NCBI RefSeq assembly: GCF_001427125.1
Contig: NZ_LMGK01000022.1
Span: forward strand, 365,760-429,759
DNA from: Pseudomonas sp. Root562
GTDB lineage: Bacteria > Pseudomonadota > Gammaproteobacteria > Pseudomonadales > Pseudomonadaceae
Direction: 5' to 3'
DNA length: 64,000 bases
Made by a program: the position numbers and the translations under genes. Positions 7,562 to 16,269 of the stretch are shown here, piece by piece; position 1 is the first letter of the stretch; each line of letters begins with the position of its first letter. Below the pieces are notes generated by a model, which was not told where the DNA came from, did not search any database, and worked only from the letters and a program-made list of their open reading frames with translations.

Positions 7562-8731
7562 CTATTGTCGCAGCAAAAACCTGAGGTCGCTCGGGGCGTC
7601 CATCGGCAGTTTTTGTACGGTCTTGCCCAGCAAACCGGTGTTGGCGTCGCGTTCGATGACGACAATCTGGTTACTTTTCTGGTTGGCGATCAGCACGAAC
7701 TTGCCGCTTGGATCGAGGCTGAATTCACGCGGATGATCGCCCTCCACCGCTCGGCGTTGCAGCTCCTTGAGATGGCCGGTCGCCGGGTCGATGGCGAACA
7801 CCAGCAACTGATTGGCGGTGCCACGGTTACTGACGTAGAGGAATTTGCCGTCGGCCGAGCTGTGCAGCGCAGCAGCGGCTTTGTCGGTAACCGGCTGACC
7901 GGCTGCCAGCTCAACGAGCTGCGTTTGTTCAAGCTTGCCATCGCGGTAGTCGAACACGGCGACCTGGGCGCTCATTTCCATGGTCAACCAAGCGTGGTTG
8001 CCATCGGCGCTGAACAGCAGATGACGCGGACCGCTACCGGGCGGTAGCTGGACGAAAGCTGGCGTGGCCGGGGTCAACGGCAGTTGCGGATTGGCCTTTG
8101 GGTCGAAACGGTAGACAAAAACCTTGTCCGCACCCAGGTCATTGGAGAACACGAACTTGCCATCGGGCGATGGAACCGTCGAATGCACGTGCGCTGACAT
8201 CTGCCGCTCGGCATTGACCCGACTGGCCGGGTGACTGCTCATCTGCACCACGGGCTTGAGCGCGCCATCAGCGCCGATCGGCAACACCGCCAGGGTCCCG
8301 CCCGGGTCTTCGGCCACCGAATAATTGCTGACGAACAAATGGCTGGCATCGTTGCTCAGGCTCGAATGCGTCGGCTCATTGCCCAGGCTCTGTACCTGAT
8401 TGATCAGGCTCAGTGCCTGGCTTTTCGGGTCAATCGAGTAGCTGCTGACACGCCCAACCGGATCTTTCTGGCCCGGGCCGTTTTCGTTGACCACAAACAG
8501 GTGCCGCTGATCCTTGGAAAGGGTCAGCCACGACGGGTTTTCGCTTTGAATGACTTGCAAGGGCCTGGCGGCGATCTGCCCGGTTGCGCTGTCAAAATTG
8601 AGCCGGTAAATGCCTTGGCTCTGCCCACCGGTGTACGAACCCACGAGCAATTGATAATCATCGGCCCACGTTGCCTGAACGCCCATCGCGCCCATGCTGC
8701 CGGCGATTAACAGTGGCCACAGCTTATTCAT
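7562..8731 (-). CDS. periplasmic lactonase, 7-bladed beta-propeller (6-phosphogluconolactonase-like family)
   Basis: 389 residues with an N-terminal signal peptide (cleavage near TWA-DD), then repeated blades of the Lactonase family: LLVGSYTGG, LFVVNENG, LFVSNYS, FVFSNDLGADKV, LYVSNRG, FVLIANQKSN. Members hydrolyse sugar lactones. The signal peptide suggests gluconolactone-type substrates in the periplasm, as for P. aeruginosa PpgL, to which it may be orthologous. I use the ATG at 8731, which overlaps the upstream stop by eight bases; an ATG four codons earlier is possible. In pseudomonads periplasmic glucose oxidation makes gluconolactone, so this would speed its opening. It lies next to, but separate from, the sugar-acid cluster. 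Confidence 0.82.
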   Translation of the reverse strand: MNKLWPLLIAGSMGAMGVQATWADDYQLLVGSYTGGQSQGIYRLNFDSATGQIAARPLQVIQSENPSWLTLSKDQRHLFVVNENGPGQKDPVGRVSSYSIDPKSQALSLINQVQSLGNEPTHSSLSNDASHLFVSNYSVAEDPGGTLAVLPIGADGALKPVVQMSSHPASRVNAERQMSAHVHSTVPSPDGKFVFSNDLGADKVFVYRFDPKANPQLPLTPATPAFVQLPPGSGPRHLLFSADGNHAWLTMEMSAQVAVFDYRDGKLEQTQLVELAAGQPVTDKAAAALHSSADGKFLYVSNRGTANQLLVFAIDPATGHLKELQRRAVEGDHPREFSLDPSGKFVLIANQKSNQIVVIERDANTGLLGKTVQKLPMDAPSDLRFLLRQ

Positions 8732-9020
8732 CCGCAGGTTCATCGTCGTCGTTGTCGCCACTGACGACATCGCCGAGGCACACCAGTCGGTGTTCGCCGT
8801 TGTTATCACTGATCAGCCAGCTTTGCAGTGTGGCGTCGAACGTCGCGGCCTGGATCTGCGCCGGGGTGAACTCCCAGTGCAACGCATTGCGGCCATCCAT
8901 GCACTCGATGTGCAGATTGTCGTCCTCATCGAGGGCGAATTCGAAGGCATGCAGCCCATCGATTTCCACCATCCCGCAGTGTTCGAGGGCGTTGAGCAAG
9001 GTGTCGGTTGCAGCTGTCAT
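8724..9020 (-). CDS. small acidic cytoplasmic protein, conserved hypothetical
   Basis: 98 residues, strongly acidic, with a DNDDDEPADE C-terminus and no signal peptide, membrane segment or cysteine motif beyond scattered cysteines. The start is placed at the ATG at 9020 (MTAATDTLL); the frame upstream to 9086 reaches toward the REP element. Its stop overlaps the start of the lactonase gene, so the two are co-translated. I do not recognise a function. Its length and acidity would suit a small binding or chaperone-like protein, which is only inference. Confidence 0.7.
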   Translation of the reverse strand: MTAATDTLLNALEHCGMVEIDGLHAFEFALDEDDNLHIECMDGRNALHWEFTPAQIQAATFDATLQSWLISDNNGEHRLVCLGDVVSGDNDDDEPADE

Positions 9021-9087
9021 GGCAGTCGATCTTTGAATGGGAAAAACGCAATGATAGCTCATGCACTTGATGATTGTTCCACACAAA

Positions 9088-9183
9088 CCTGTGGAAGCGG
9101 GCTTGCCCGCGATGACGGTATGTCAGCCAACAATTGCGTTGACTGATACACCGTCATCGCGAGCAAGCTCGCTCCCACAGGGA
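9088..9183. repeat. REP/BIME palindrome pair
   Basis: Inverted arms of the GTGGGAGCGGGCTTGCCCGCGATGACGG family at both ends, with about 40 bases between. It separates the small acidic protein gene from the aldehyde dehydrogenase gene. Confidence 0.9.
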
Positions 9184-9192
9184 ACCCGGTCG

Positions 9193-10773
9193 TTAGATGG
9201 CCTCGCGCGATGGCTTGCCATCCACCAGCCGCTGAATGCGCAACGGATTGGCATTTTTCAGGGCATCCGGCAGCAGGTTGTCCGGGTAGTTCTGGAAACA
9301 TACCGGGCGCAGGAAGCGATCGATCGCCAGGGTGCCCACCGACGTGCCGCGGGCATCCGAGGTCGCCGGATACGGTCCGCCATGGACCATCGAATCACAC
9401 ACTTCGACCCCCGTCGGATAGCCATTGAGCAGGATTCGACCGACCTTCAGTTCCAGCAACGCCGTCAGTTCGCTGAACTGCTGGAAGTCCGCCTGTTCGC
9501 CGATGATGGTCGCTGTCAGTTGACCGTGCAGGCCGTTCAACGCAGCGCTCAGCTGCGCTTGATCCGCCACTTCGACGACGACGGTGGTCGGCCCGAACAC
9601 TTCCTCCTGCAGTACTTCATCGCCGTTGATCAACAAACTGACATCAGCCTTGAACAACTGGGGTTGCGCCCGGCGTCCCTGCTGCGGTTGACCCGCCAGT
9701 TGCTCGATTCCCGGATGATCGAGGAGCTTTTGCAGGCCTTTGCCGTAGCTGGCCAGCGTCCCGGCATTGAGCATGGTTTGCGCCGGCTGATCCGCCATCA
9801 CATCGGCCAGCAGTTTTTGAAACGCGCTGAACTGAGGCGAGCGAATACCGATCACCAACCCCGGATTGGTGCAGAACTGGCCGCAACCTTGCACTACCGA
9901 GGCCGCCAGCTCACGGGCAATGGTCTCGGTACGCACCTGCAACGCCTCGGGCAGGAGGATCACCGGGTTGATGCTCGACATTTCGGCGAACACCGGAATC
10001 GGTTGAGGGCGCGCCGCGGCCATATCGCACAATGCCCGACCGCCCTTGAGCGACCCGGTAAAGCCCACCGCCTGAATCGCCGGATGCTTGACCAGCGCTT
10101 CGCCGACCCCACCGCCATAAATCATGTTGAACACACCGGCCGGCATCGAGGTTTTTTCCGCCGCCCGGATGATCGCGTCAGCGACGTGCTCGGCCGTTGC
10201 CATGTGGCCACTGTGGGCCTTGAACACCACCGGGCAACCGGCGGCCAATGCCGACGCGGTGTCGCCACCGGCAGTCGAGAACGCCAAGGGAAAATTACTG
10301 GCGCCGAATACCGCCACCGGGCCGAGACCGATACGGTACTGGCGCAGGTCGGGACGCGGCAGCGGTTGACGGTCCGGCAGTGCCTTGTCGATACGCGCAC
10401 CGTAGAAATCGCCGCGACGCAGCACGTTGGCGAACAGACGCATCTGCCCACTGGTGCGGCCCCGTTCGCCGATGATCCGCGCTGCCGGCAGTGCCGTTTC
10501 GCGGCAAACCAGAGAGACGAAATCATCACCCAGCGCATCCAGCTCAGAGGCAATCGCGTCCAGAAACTGCGCGCGCCGCTCTGCGCTCAAGCTGCGATAA
10601 GCCGGGAACGCGGCAGCGGCAGCCTTGGCGGCGGTATCGACTTCCTCCGGCGTGGCCTGGATGAAATCATGGGGCAATGCCTCGCCGGTTTCGGCGTCGA
10701 CGCTCTGCAGCTTGACGCTACCCAACGCGCTGCGCTGGCCGCCGATGTAGTTGTGACCAAGAATCAGGGACAT
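9193..10773 (-). CDS. alpha-ketoglutaric semialdehyde (2,5-dioxovalerate) dehydrogenase
   Basis: NAD(P)-dependent aldehyde dehydrogenase that makes 2-oxoglutarate from its semialdehyde, the last step of non-phosphorylative pentose and hexarate breakdown. At 526 residues it matches the KGSADH branch rather than the usual 480-500. It has the FGASNFPLAF nucleotide-site motif, the GFTGS loop, the general-base Glu in FAEMSS and the catalytic Cys in GQFCTNPG. It is the distal gene after the FAH-family gene, ten bases away, in the operon running from the MFS importer. With the FAH and IlvD/Edd genes it defines a route to the TCA cycle. Confidence 0.9.
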   Translation of the reverse strand: MSLILGHNYIGGQRSALGSVKLQSVDAETGEALPHDFIQATPEEVDTAAKAAAAAFPAYRSLSAERRAQFLDAIASELDALGDDFVSLVCRETALPAARIIGERGRTSGQMRLFANVLRRGDFYGARIDKALPDRQPLPRPDLRQYRIGLGPVAVFGASNFPLAFSTAGGDTASALAAGCPVVFKAHSGHMATAEHVADAIIRAAEKTSMPAGVFNMIYGGGVGEALVKHPAIQAVGFTGSLKGGRALCDMAAARPQPIPVFAEMSSINPVILLPEALQVRTETIARELAASVVQGCGQFCTNPGLVIGIRSPQFSAFQKLLADVMADQPAQTMLNAGTLASYGKGLQKLLDHPGIEQLAGQPQQGRRAQPQLFKADVSLLINGDEVLQEEVFGPTTVVVEVADQAQLSAALNGLHGQLTATIIGEQADFQQFSELTALLELKVGRILLNGYPTGVEVCDSMVHGGPYPATSDARGTSVGTLAIDRFLRPVCFQNYPDNLLPDALKNANPLRIQRLVDGKPSREAI

Positions 10774-10783
10774 TCAATATTCC

Positions 10784-11776
10784 TCAAAGTGTGCCAACGG
10801 TGCCGGGCTCGAACGCTGCTGCATCCGGTGCGATGCCATTGATCAGCGGCGCGCCGAATTCCGCCTGGCTGATCTCGAACACATCCCCCGGTTGCGTGCG
10901 CACGCCATCGGCGAACGACAGCGTTGCAGTGCCGAAGAAGTGAATGTGCACATCCCCCGGGCGCAGGAATTGGCTGTATTTGAAATGGTGGAACTCAAGG
11001 TTCGCCAGGCTGTGGCACATGTTGGCTTCGCCGCTGAGGAACTCGTTCTGCCACAGCACTTCGCCGTCGCGCAGGATTCGGCTGGTGCCGGCCAGATGCT
11101 GGGGCAATTCACCGACCCGCAACTCCGGACCATAACTGCAACTGCGCAGTTTCGAGTGGGCCAGATAAAGGTAATTCTTGCGCTCCATGACGTGATCGGA
11201 GAATTCGTTGCCCACGGCGAAACCGAGGCGATACGGTTTGCCGTCATGGCCGATGACATACAGGCCGCTGAGTTCCGGTTCCTCACCGGCGTCTTCGGCA
11301 AACGGCGGCAACGGGAATGGCTGGCCGGGACGCACAACGATGCTGCCGTCTCCCTTGTAGAACCATTCCGGTTGTACACCCGCCTGACCTGCGGCGGGTT
11401 TACCGCCCTCCACGCCCCACTTGAAAATGCGCATGGTGTCGGTCATCGCCGCTTCGTCACCGGCCTGCTGGTGCATCTTGTCCCGGGCCGAGGCGCTGCC
11501 CAAGTGGGTCAGGCCGGTGCCGCTGACCAGCATGTGCGCAGGGTCCGGGTGATCCAGCGGTGGCAGGATGCGCAGTTGTGTCAGCAGTTGCGCGTAATCG
11601 TGGCTGATCCCCAGGCCCAAGGCTTGTACTTGTTGCTCAAGGCCAACGCCTGCCTCGATAGCCGCCAGGGCCAGGTCGCGAACGGTGCGGGCGTCTTGCA
11701 CTTCGCACACCAGGCCATCCTCGACCACACCAACGCGGCGTTCGCCGTTACTTAATTCGAATTGAACCAAACGCAT
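10784..11776 (-). CDS. AraD1-type fumarylacetoacetate hydrolase family dehydratase (2-keto-3-deoxy sugar acid)
   Basis: 330-residue FAH-superfamily protein. Its best context match is 2-keto-3-deoxy-L-arabonate dehydratase (AraD1), which gives 2-oxoglutarate semialdehyde for the next gene. Visible features are an N-terminal MRLVQFE, a glycine-rich SGTGLTHLGSA segment and the GNEFSDHVMERKNY region typical of the family's metal site. AGGAG precedes the ATG. The gene lies downstream of the MFS importer across a REP element. The FAH family covers several reactions, so the substrate is inferred from neighbours. Confidence 0.82.
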   Translation of the reverse strand: MRLVQFELSNGERRVGVVEDGLVCEVQDARTVRDLALAAIEAGVGLEQQVQALGLGISHDYAQLLTQLRILPPLDHPDPAHMLVSGTGLTHLGSASARDKMHQQAGDEAAMTDTMRIFKWGVEGGKPAAGQAGVQPEWFYKGDGSIVVRPGQPFPLPPFAEDAGEEPELSGLYVIGHDGKPYRLGFAVGNEFSDHVMERKNYLYLAHSKLRSCSYGPELRVGELPQHLAGTSRILRDGEVLWQNEFLSGEANMCHSLANLEFHHFKYSQFLRPGDVHIHFFGTATLSFADGVRTQPGDVFEISQAEFGAPLINGIAPDAAAFEPGTVGTL

Positions 11777-11810
11777 GAAATTTCTCCTGTTATTCCAAAC
11801 ACTTCAGTTC

Positions 11811-11904
11811 CCTGTGGGAGCGGGCTTACCCGTGATGACGGCTGCACATTCAACATTGATGTGCCAGATCAATTGCTATCACGGGCAAGCCCGCTCCCAC
11901 AGGG
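11811..11904. repeat. REP/BIME palindrome pair
   Basis: Two inverted arms of the GTGGGAGCGGGCTT family between the AraD1-type gene and the MFS gene, inside what is probably one transcription unit, so it may modulate downstream expression or mRNA stability. Confidence 0.9.
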
Positions 11905-11928
11905 ATGGTGGTGATTTCCGGTTTTGTG

Positions 11929-13251
11929 TCAGGTACGGGTCGCGCCACGTGCACTGGCCGCAAACTCATCCGCCGGCAGCACATGCTTGCGCTCCAGCAA
12001 GCGGTAAACCACGCCAGTCAAGATCAACCCGAACACCATCACGCACGACAGGAAATACAAGCCGGAAGCCAGGTTGCCGGTGTATTCCTTGAGCGCACCA
12101 ATGACGAACGGGCCGATGTAACCGCCGAGGTTGCCCACCGAGTTGATCAGCGCAATCCCCGCCGCCGCACTGGCACCGGCGAAGAACCGGCCCGGCAAGG
12201 TCCAGAACACCGCCGTACAGGAGAACAGCGCGAACGCCACCAGGCACAGTGCTGCCAGTTGCAGCACTGGCACCGACAGCCAGGCACTGAGGAACAGGCC
12301 GATGGCGCCCAGTACATAGAGCACCGCCAGATGGCCGTAGCGATCATTCAATCGGTCGGAACTGCGTGGAATGATCAACAGGCCGATGATCCCGAAAATG
12401 TACGGCACCGATGACACGAACCCGGTCACCAGATCGCTGCCGCCGAACTGCTTGATCAACGTCGGCAACCACAAACCGAGGCCATAAATGCTCAAGGTCA
12501 CCGGCAGGTAGAACAGCGCCAACAGCAACACGCGCTTGTCCTTGAGGGCGTGCAAAGGATTGCCGTGACGGGTCTGGCCGTACGCTTCGAGGTCTTTTTT
12601 CAGTTCGCCGGTGAGCCAGTCCTTTTCCGCCTGGTCCATCCACTTCACTTGCTGAGGGCCGTCAGGCAACCAGCGCAACACGGGCCAGGTCAGCAGGATC
12701 GCCGGGGCGCCGATAACGATGAACAGCCACTGCCAGCCGTGCAGCCCAAGCACACCGTCCATGCCCAACAAGCCGCCGGACACGGGACCTGTGATCATCA
12801 TGGCAATGGGTTGGGACAGGATGAACAGCCCGAGGATCTTGCCGCGATGGCGGACCGGGAACCACTGGGTGATGTAGTACAGAACGCCAGGGAAGAAACC
12901 CGCTTCGGCGGCACCGAGCAAAAACCGCATGACGTAGAAGCTGTTCGGCCCTTGTACGAACGCCATGCCAATGGTGATTGCACCCCAGGTGACCATGATC
13001 CGCGCAAACCAGCGCCGCGCGCCGAAGCGGTCGAGCATCAGGTTGCTGGGGATTTCCAGCAGGAAGTAACCAATGAAGAACAGCCCTGCACCGAGACCGT
13101 AGGCCGCGTCGCCCAGACCGATGTCAGCGCCCATGTGCAATTTGGCGAAGCCCACTGCGGAGCGATCCACATAGGCGATCAGGTACAGCAGGATCAGGAA
13201 GGGAATCAGTTTCAGCGTGATGCGACGAATAAGCCGCAGTTCCTGGCTCAT
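11929..13251 (-). CDS. MFS importer, anion:cation symporter family (sugar acid uptake)
   Basis: 440 residues with about 12 hydrophobic segments, beginning with RRITLKLIPFLILLYLIAYVDR. The YxxDR motif in helix 1, and the DRFGARRW and RHRGKILGL loop motifs, are typical of the hexuronate/galactarate/phthalate (ACS) branch of the major facilitator superfamily. It very likely brings the sugar acid into the cell by proton symport. It is the first gene of the minus-strand operon and shares a divergent promoter region of 193 bases with the IlvD/Edd dehydratase. Confidence 0.88.
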   Translation of the reverse strand: MSQELRLIRRITLKLIPFLILLYLIAYVDRSAVGFAKLHMGADIGLGDAAYGLGAGLFFIGYFLLEIPSNLMLDRFGARRWFARIMVTWGAITIGMAFVQGPNSFYVMRFLLGAAEAGFFPGVLYYITQWFPVRHRGKILGLFILSQPIAMMITGPVSGGLLGMDGVLGLHGWQWLFIVIGAPAILLTWPVLRWLPDGPQQVKWMDQAEKDWLTGELKKDLEAYGQTRHGNPLHALKDKRVLLLALFYLPVTLSIYGLGLWLPTLIKQFGGSDLVTGFVSSVPYIFGIIGLLIIPRSSDRLNDRYGHLAVLYVLGAIGLFLSAWLSVPVLQLAALCLVAFALFSCTAVFWTLPGRFFAGASAAAGIALINSVGNLGGYIGPFVIGALKEYTGNLASGLYFLSCVMVFGLILTGVVYRLLERKHVLPADEFAASARGATRT

Positions 13252-13343
13252 GAGATCGGTCTCCGATTGTTGTTTTTATAGAACCTCGGGGGACGCCTCT
13301 CGCGACAAATCGCCAGGACCATCCCTCCGCTGAAAATGACTAT

Positions 13344-13356
13344 ATAGTAATACTAT
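13344..13356. promoter_or_regulatory. putative operator 1 (perfect 13-base palindrome)
   Basis: ATAGTA-A-TACTAT, a perfect dyad in the divergent promoter between the MFS importer and the dehydratase. Its size and AT content suit a FadR/GntR-type regulator such as the one encoded at 15379-16098. Confidence 0.6.
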
Positions 13357-13418
13357 TTACTCAACAACACTTCCAAAGCGGCGAAATTGAGCTTATGTTA
13401 CGCCTCAGTTCGAACAAT

Positions 13419-13431
13419 ATAGTCATACAAT
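13419..13431. promoter_or_regulatory. putative operator 2 (imperfect copy of operator 1)
   Basis: ATAGTCATACAAT matches operator 1 at 11 of 13 positions and lies 75 bases from it, about seven helical turns, next to the start of the dehydratase gene. A paired arrangement fits repression of both divergent operons, perhaps with looping. Confidence 0.55.
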
Positions 13432-13444
13432 AAGAGAATCGATC

Positions 13445-15181
13445 ATGTCTGATAAGAAACCCACCCTGCGCTCCGCCCAATGGTTTGGCACCGCCGACAA
13501 GAACGGCTTCATGTACCGCAGCTGGATGAAGAATCAGGGCATCGCCGACCACCAGTTCCACGGCAAGCCGATCATCGGCATCTGCAATACCTGGTCGGAA
13601 CTGACCCCATGCAACGCGCATTTCCGCCAGATCGCGGAACACGTCAAACGCGGGGTGATCGAGGCCGGGGGCTTCCCGGTGGAATTCCCGGTGTTCTCCA
13701 ACGGCGAATCCAACCTGCGCCCGACCGCCATGCTCACCCGCAACCTGGCGAGCATGGACGTTGAAGAAGCGATTCGCGGCAACCCGATTGACGGTGTGGT
13801 GCTGTTGACCGGTTGCGACAAGACTACCCCTGCATTACTGATGGGCGCCGCCAGTTGCGACGTGCCGGCCATCGTCGTCACCGGCGGGCCGATGCTCAAC
13901 GGCAAACACAAGGGCAAGGACATCGGCTCGGGCACCGTGGTCTGGCAGCTCAGCGAACAGGTCAAGGCTGGCACCATCACCATCGATGACTTCCTTGCAG
14001 CCGAGGGCGGCATGTCCCGCTCGGCCGGCACCTGCAACACCATGGGCACCGCCTCGACCATGGCCTGCATGGCGGAAGCCCTCGGTACTTCCCTGCCCCA
14101 CAACGCCGCGATTCCGGCCGTGGATGCACGCCGTTATGTGCTGGCGCACATGTGCGGCATGCGCGCGGTGGAGATGGTCCGCGAAGACCTGAAACTGTCG
14201 AAGATCCTGACCAAGGAAGCCTTCGAAAACGCTATTCGTGTGAACGCGGCCATTGGTGGCTCGACCAACGCGGTGATCCATTTGAAAGCCATCGCCGGGC
14301 GCATCGGCGTGGAACTGGATCTGGACGACTGGACCCGCATCGGTCGCGGCATGCCGACCATCGTCGACCTGCAACCGTCCGGGCGCTTCCTGATGGAAGA
14401 GTTCTACTACGCCGGCGGTCTGCCTGCGGTACTGCGTCGCCTCGGCGAGGCCAACCTGATCCCCAACCCGAATGCTTTGACCGTGAACGGCAAGTCCATT
14501 GGCGAGAACACCAAGGATGCGCCGATCTATGGCGAAGACGAAGTGATTCGCACCCTCGACAACCCGATCCGCGCCGACGGCGGTATCTGCGTGCTGCGCG
14601 GCAACCTGGCGCCACTGGGCGCGGTACTCAAGCCGTCCGCCGCGACGCCTGAATTGATGCAGCATCGTGGACGCGCCGTGGTGTTCGAGAACTTCGACAT
14701 GTACAAGGCGCGGATCAACGACCCGGAGCTGGACGTGGATGCCAACTCGATTCTGGTCATGAAGAACTGCGGGCCGAAGGGTTATCCGGGCATGGCTGAA
14801 GTCGGCAACATGGGCTTGCCGGCCAAGTTGCTGGCTCAGGGCGTGACCGATATGGTGCGCATTTCCGATGCGCGCATGAGTGGCACCGCGTATGGCACTG
14901 TGGTCCTGCACGTTGCCCCTGAAGCCGCTGCGGGCGGTCCGTTGGCGACGGTAAAAGAAGGCGACTGGATCGAGCTCGACTGCGCCAGCGGCCGGCTGCA
15001 CCTGGACATCCCGGATGCGGAACTGGCCGCACGCATGGCCGACCTGCAACCACCGCAGCAATTGCTGGTAGGCGGTTACCGTCAGCTGTACATCGACCAT
15101 GTGTTGCAGGCTGATCAAGGCTGCGACTTCGACTTCCTGGTCGGCTGCCGCGGAGCCGAAGTGCCGCGTCATTCTCACTGA
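13445..15181 (+). CDS. IlvD/Edd family sugar-acid dehydratase (L-arabonate dehydratase type)
   Basis: 578-residue iron-sulfur dehydratase that converts an aldonate to its 2-keto-3-deoxy form. Family hallmarks are CNTWSE, the cluster cysteine in LLTGCDKTTPA, SAGTCNTMGTAS, GGSTNAV, KNCGPKGYPGM and SDARMSGT. The length and NGFMYRSWMKNQG start match pentonate dehydratases rather than IlvD itself, which begins differently. It sits divergently from the importer, the FAH dehydratase and KGSADH, completing an aldonate to 2-oxoglutarate route. L-arabonate is the best-known substrate; D-xylonate, fuconate or galactonate are possible. Confidence 0.88.
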   Translation: MSDKKPTLRSAQWFGTADKNGFMYRSWMKNQGIADHQFHGKPIIGICNTWSELTPCNAHFRQIAEHVKRGVIEAGGFPVEFPVFSNGESNLRPTAMLTRNLASMDVEEAIRGNPIDGVVLLTGCDKTTPALLMGAASCDVPAIVVTGGPMLNGKHKGKDIGSGTVVWQLSEQVKAGTITIDDFLAAEGGMSRSAGTCNTMGTASTMACMAEALGTSLPHNAAIPAVDARRYVLAHMCGMRAVEMVREDLKLSKILTKEAFENAIRVNAAIGGSTNAVIHLKAIAGRIGVELDLDDWTRIGRGMPTIVDLQPSGRFLMEEFYYAGGLPAVLRRLGEANLIPNPNALTVNGKSIGENTKDAPIYGEDEVIRTLDNPIRADGGICVLRGNLAPLGAVLKPSAATPELMQHRGRAVVFENFDMYKARINDPELDVDANSILVMKNCGPKGYPGMAEVGNMGLPAKLLAQGVTDMVRISDARMSGTAYGTVVLHVAPEAAAGGPLATVKEGDWIELDCASGRLHLDIPDAELAARMADLQPPQQLLVGGYRQLYIDHVLQADQGCDFDFLVGCRGAEVPRHSH

Positions 15182-15193
15182 CCCCTCTCCACC

Positions 15194-15306
15194 GATCGTT
15201 CCCACGCTCCGCGTGGGAATGACTCAACGGACGCTCCGCGTTCGGCTGTTGACTTGGGACGCAGAGCGTCCCTGGCTGCATTCCCACGCGGAGCGTGGGA
15301 ACGATC
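15194..15306. repeat. long REP element of the GATCGTTCCCACGC family
   Basis: About 113 bases starting GATCGTTCCCACGCTCCGCG and ending with its inverted copy, with an inner pair ACGCTCCGCG/GACGCAGAGCGTCC. A second copy lies at 35768-35872. It sits between the dehydratase stop and the regulator start. Confidence 0.9.
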
Positions 15307-15378
15307 AATCCGCCTCAAGATTGTGTCGTGCCTGCTATCATGCGCAGCACCTCCACGCACAGGACCGCGCCACTCCCC

Positions 15379-16098
15379 ATGGATTACCGCAAACCCTCCG
15401 ACCGCAAAAGCATGCACTCGCGTATCGTCCAGGAATTGGGCATGCAGATCGTCTCCGGACGCTTCCTGCCAGACGACAAACTGCCCGCAGAGGCGTTGCT
15501 GTGTGAAGAATATGCGGTCAGTCGGCCAGTCCTGCGTGAAGCCACACGGGTGCTGGTTGCCAAGGGTCTGGTGTACTCCCGCCCGCGAGTGGGCACCGTG
15601 GTCAAACCACGTCGGGAATGGCACATGCTCGACCCGGACGTGTTGCATTGGCTGATGCAAAGCAGCCCGCAAAATGAATTCTTCAATCTGTTGACCAGTG
15701 TACGCAGCATCATCGAACCGGCGGCCGCCGCCCTCGCCGCGCAGTTCGCCACCGACGACGACATCGCCGCGATCGGCGAAGCCTACCAACGCATGGAAAC
15801 CGCGCCGACGCCTGAAGCCTTGCTGCAACCGGACCTGGATTTCCACAGCCGCATTGCCGACGCTACCCACAACGACTTGCTGGCCAACCTGTGCAACATG
15901 CTGTCGGTGGCCATCGCCGAGGCCTTGAAGCATTCCAACCAACGCCCGAACCTGCATGAACTGGCGTTGCCACGGCACAAGGCGATTCTCACCGCCATCG
16001 AAAACCGCGACGCCCTGGGTGCGCGGCATGCGACGCTGGTGCAGCTGGATGATGCGCGCAGTGCGTTGAATGTCGTGCTGGGTAGCGATCCCACCTGA
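15379..16098 (+). CDS. FadR-subfamily GntR transcriptional regulator
   Basis: 239 residues. An N-terminal winged helix (IVSGRFLPDDKLPAE then VSRPVLREATRVL) is followed by an FCD ligand-binding domain with the metal-binding pattern Asp/His (LDFHSRIADATHN) and a later His pair. It is closest in pattern to the galactonate regulator DgoR. It lies just after the dehydratase and probably represses the surrounding cluster through the palindromes at 13344 and 13419, being released by a sugar acid. The start is uncertain: the ATG at 15379 precedes MDYRKPSDRK, but no clear ribosome binding site is near; 15340 is the alternative. Confidence 0.85.
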   Translation: MDYRKPSDRKSMHSRIVQELGMQIVSGRFLPDDKLPAEALLCEEYAVSRPVLREATRVLVAKGLVYSRPRVGTVVKPRREWHMLDPDVLHWLMQSSPQNEFFNLLTSVRSIIEPAAAALAAQFATDDDIAAIGEAYQRMETAPTPEALLQPDLDFHSRIADATHNDLLANLCNMLSVAIAEALKHSNQRPNLHELALPRHKAILTAIENRDALGARHATLVQLDDARSALNVVLGSDPT

Positions 16099-16110
16099 CC
16101 ACCACTATCC

Positions 16111-16201
16111 CAGTGGGAGCTGGCTTGCCAGCGATGGCGGCTTATCAGTTACATCATCGTTCAATGTTAAACCGCAATCGCTGGCAAGCCAGCTCCCACA
16201 G
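16111..16201. repeat. REP/BIME palindrome pair
   Basis: Inverted arms of the GTGGGAGCTGGCTTGCCAGCGATGGCGG family, spaced by about 40 bases, between convergent genes. Confidence 0.9.
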
Positions 16202-16223
16202 GAAGTGTGTCGATCTTCAGATG

Positions 16224-16256
16224 CAAAAAAGCCGCAACCAGGGTTGCGGCTTTTTC
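16224..16256. terminator. bidirectional rho-independent terminator
   Basis: Stem GCCGCAACC/GGTTGCGGC (16231-16250) with six A residues on the left and five T residues on the right. It serves the convergent GntR gene (plus) and the RND exporter gene (minus, stop at 16270). Confidence 0.92.
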
Positions 16257-16269
16257 ATTGCAGCGTGAA

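Noticed and set aside
9061..10842. 593-codon plus-strand frame opposite the aldehyde dehydrogenase
   Set aside because: Covers the whole KGSADH gene antisense and starts in a REP element; the minus-strand protein has complete catalytic motifs.
11857..11873. Anr-like TTGAT and ATCAA halves
   Set aside because: Spacing is seven rather than four bases and the site lies inside a REP element.
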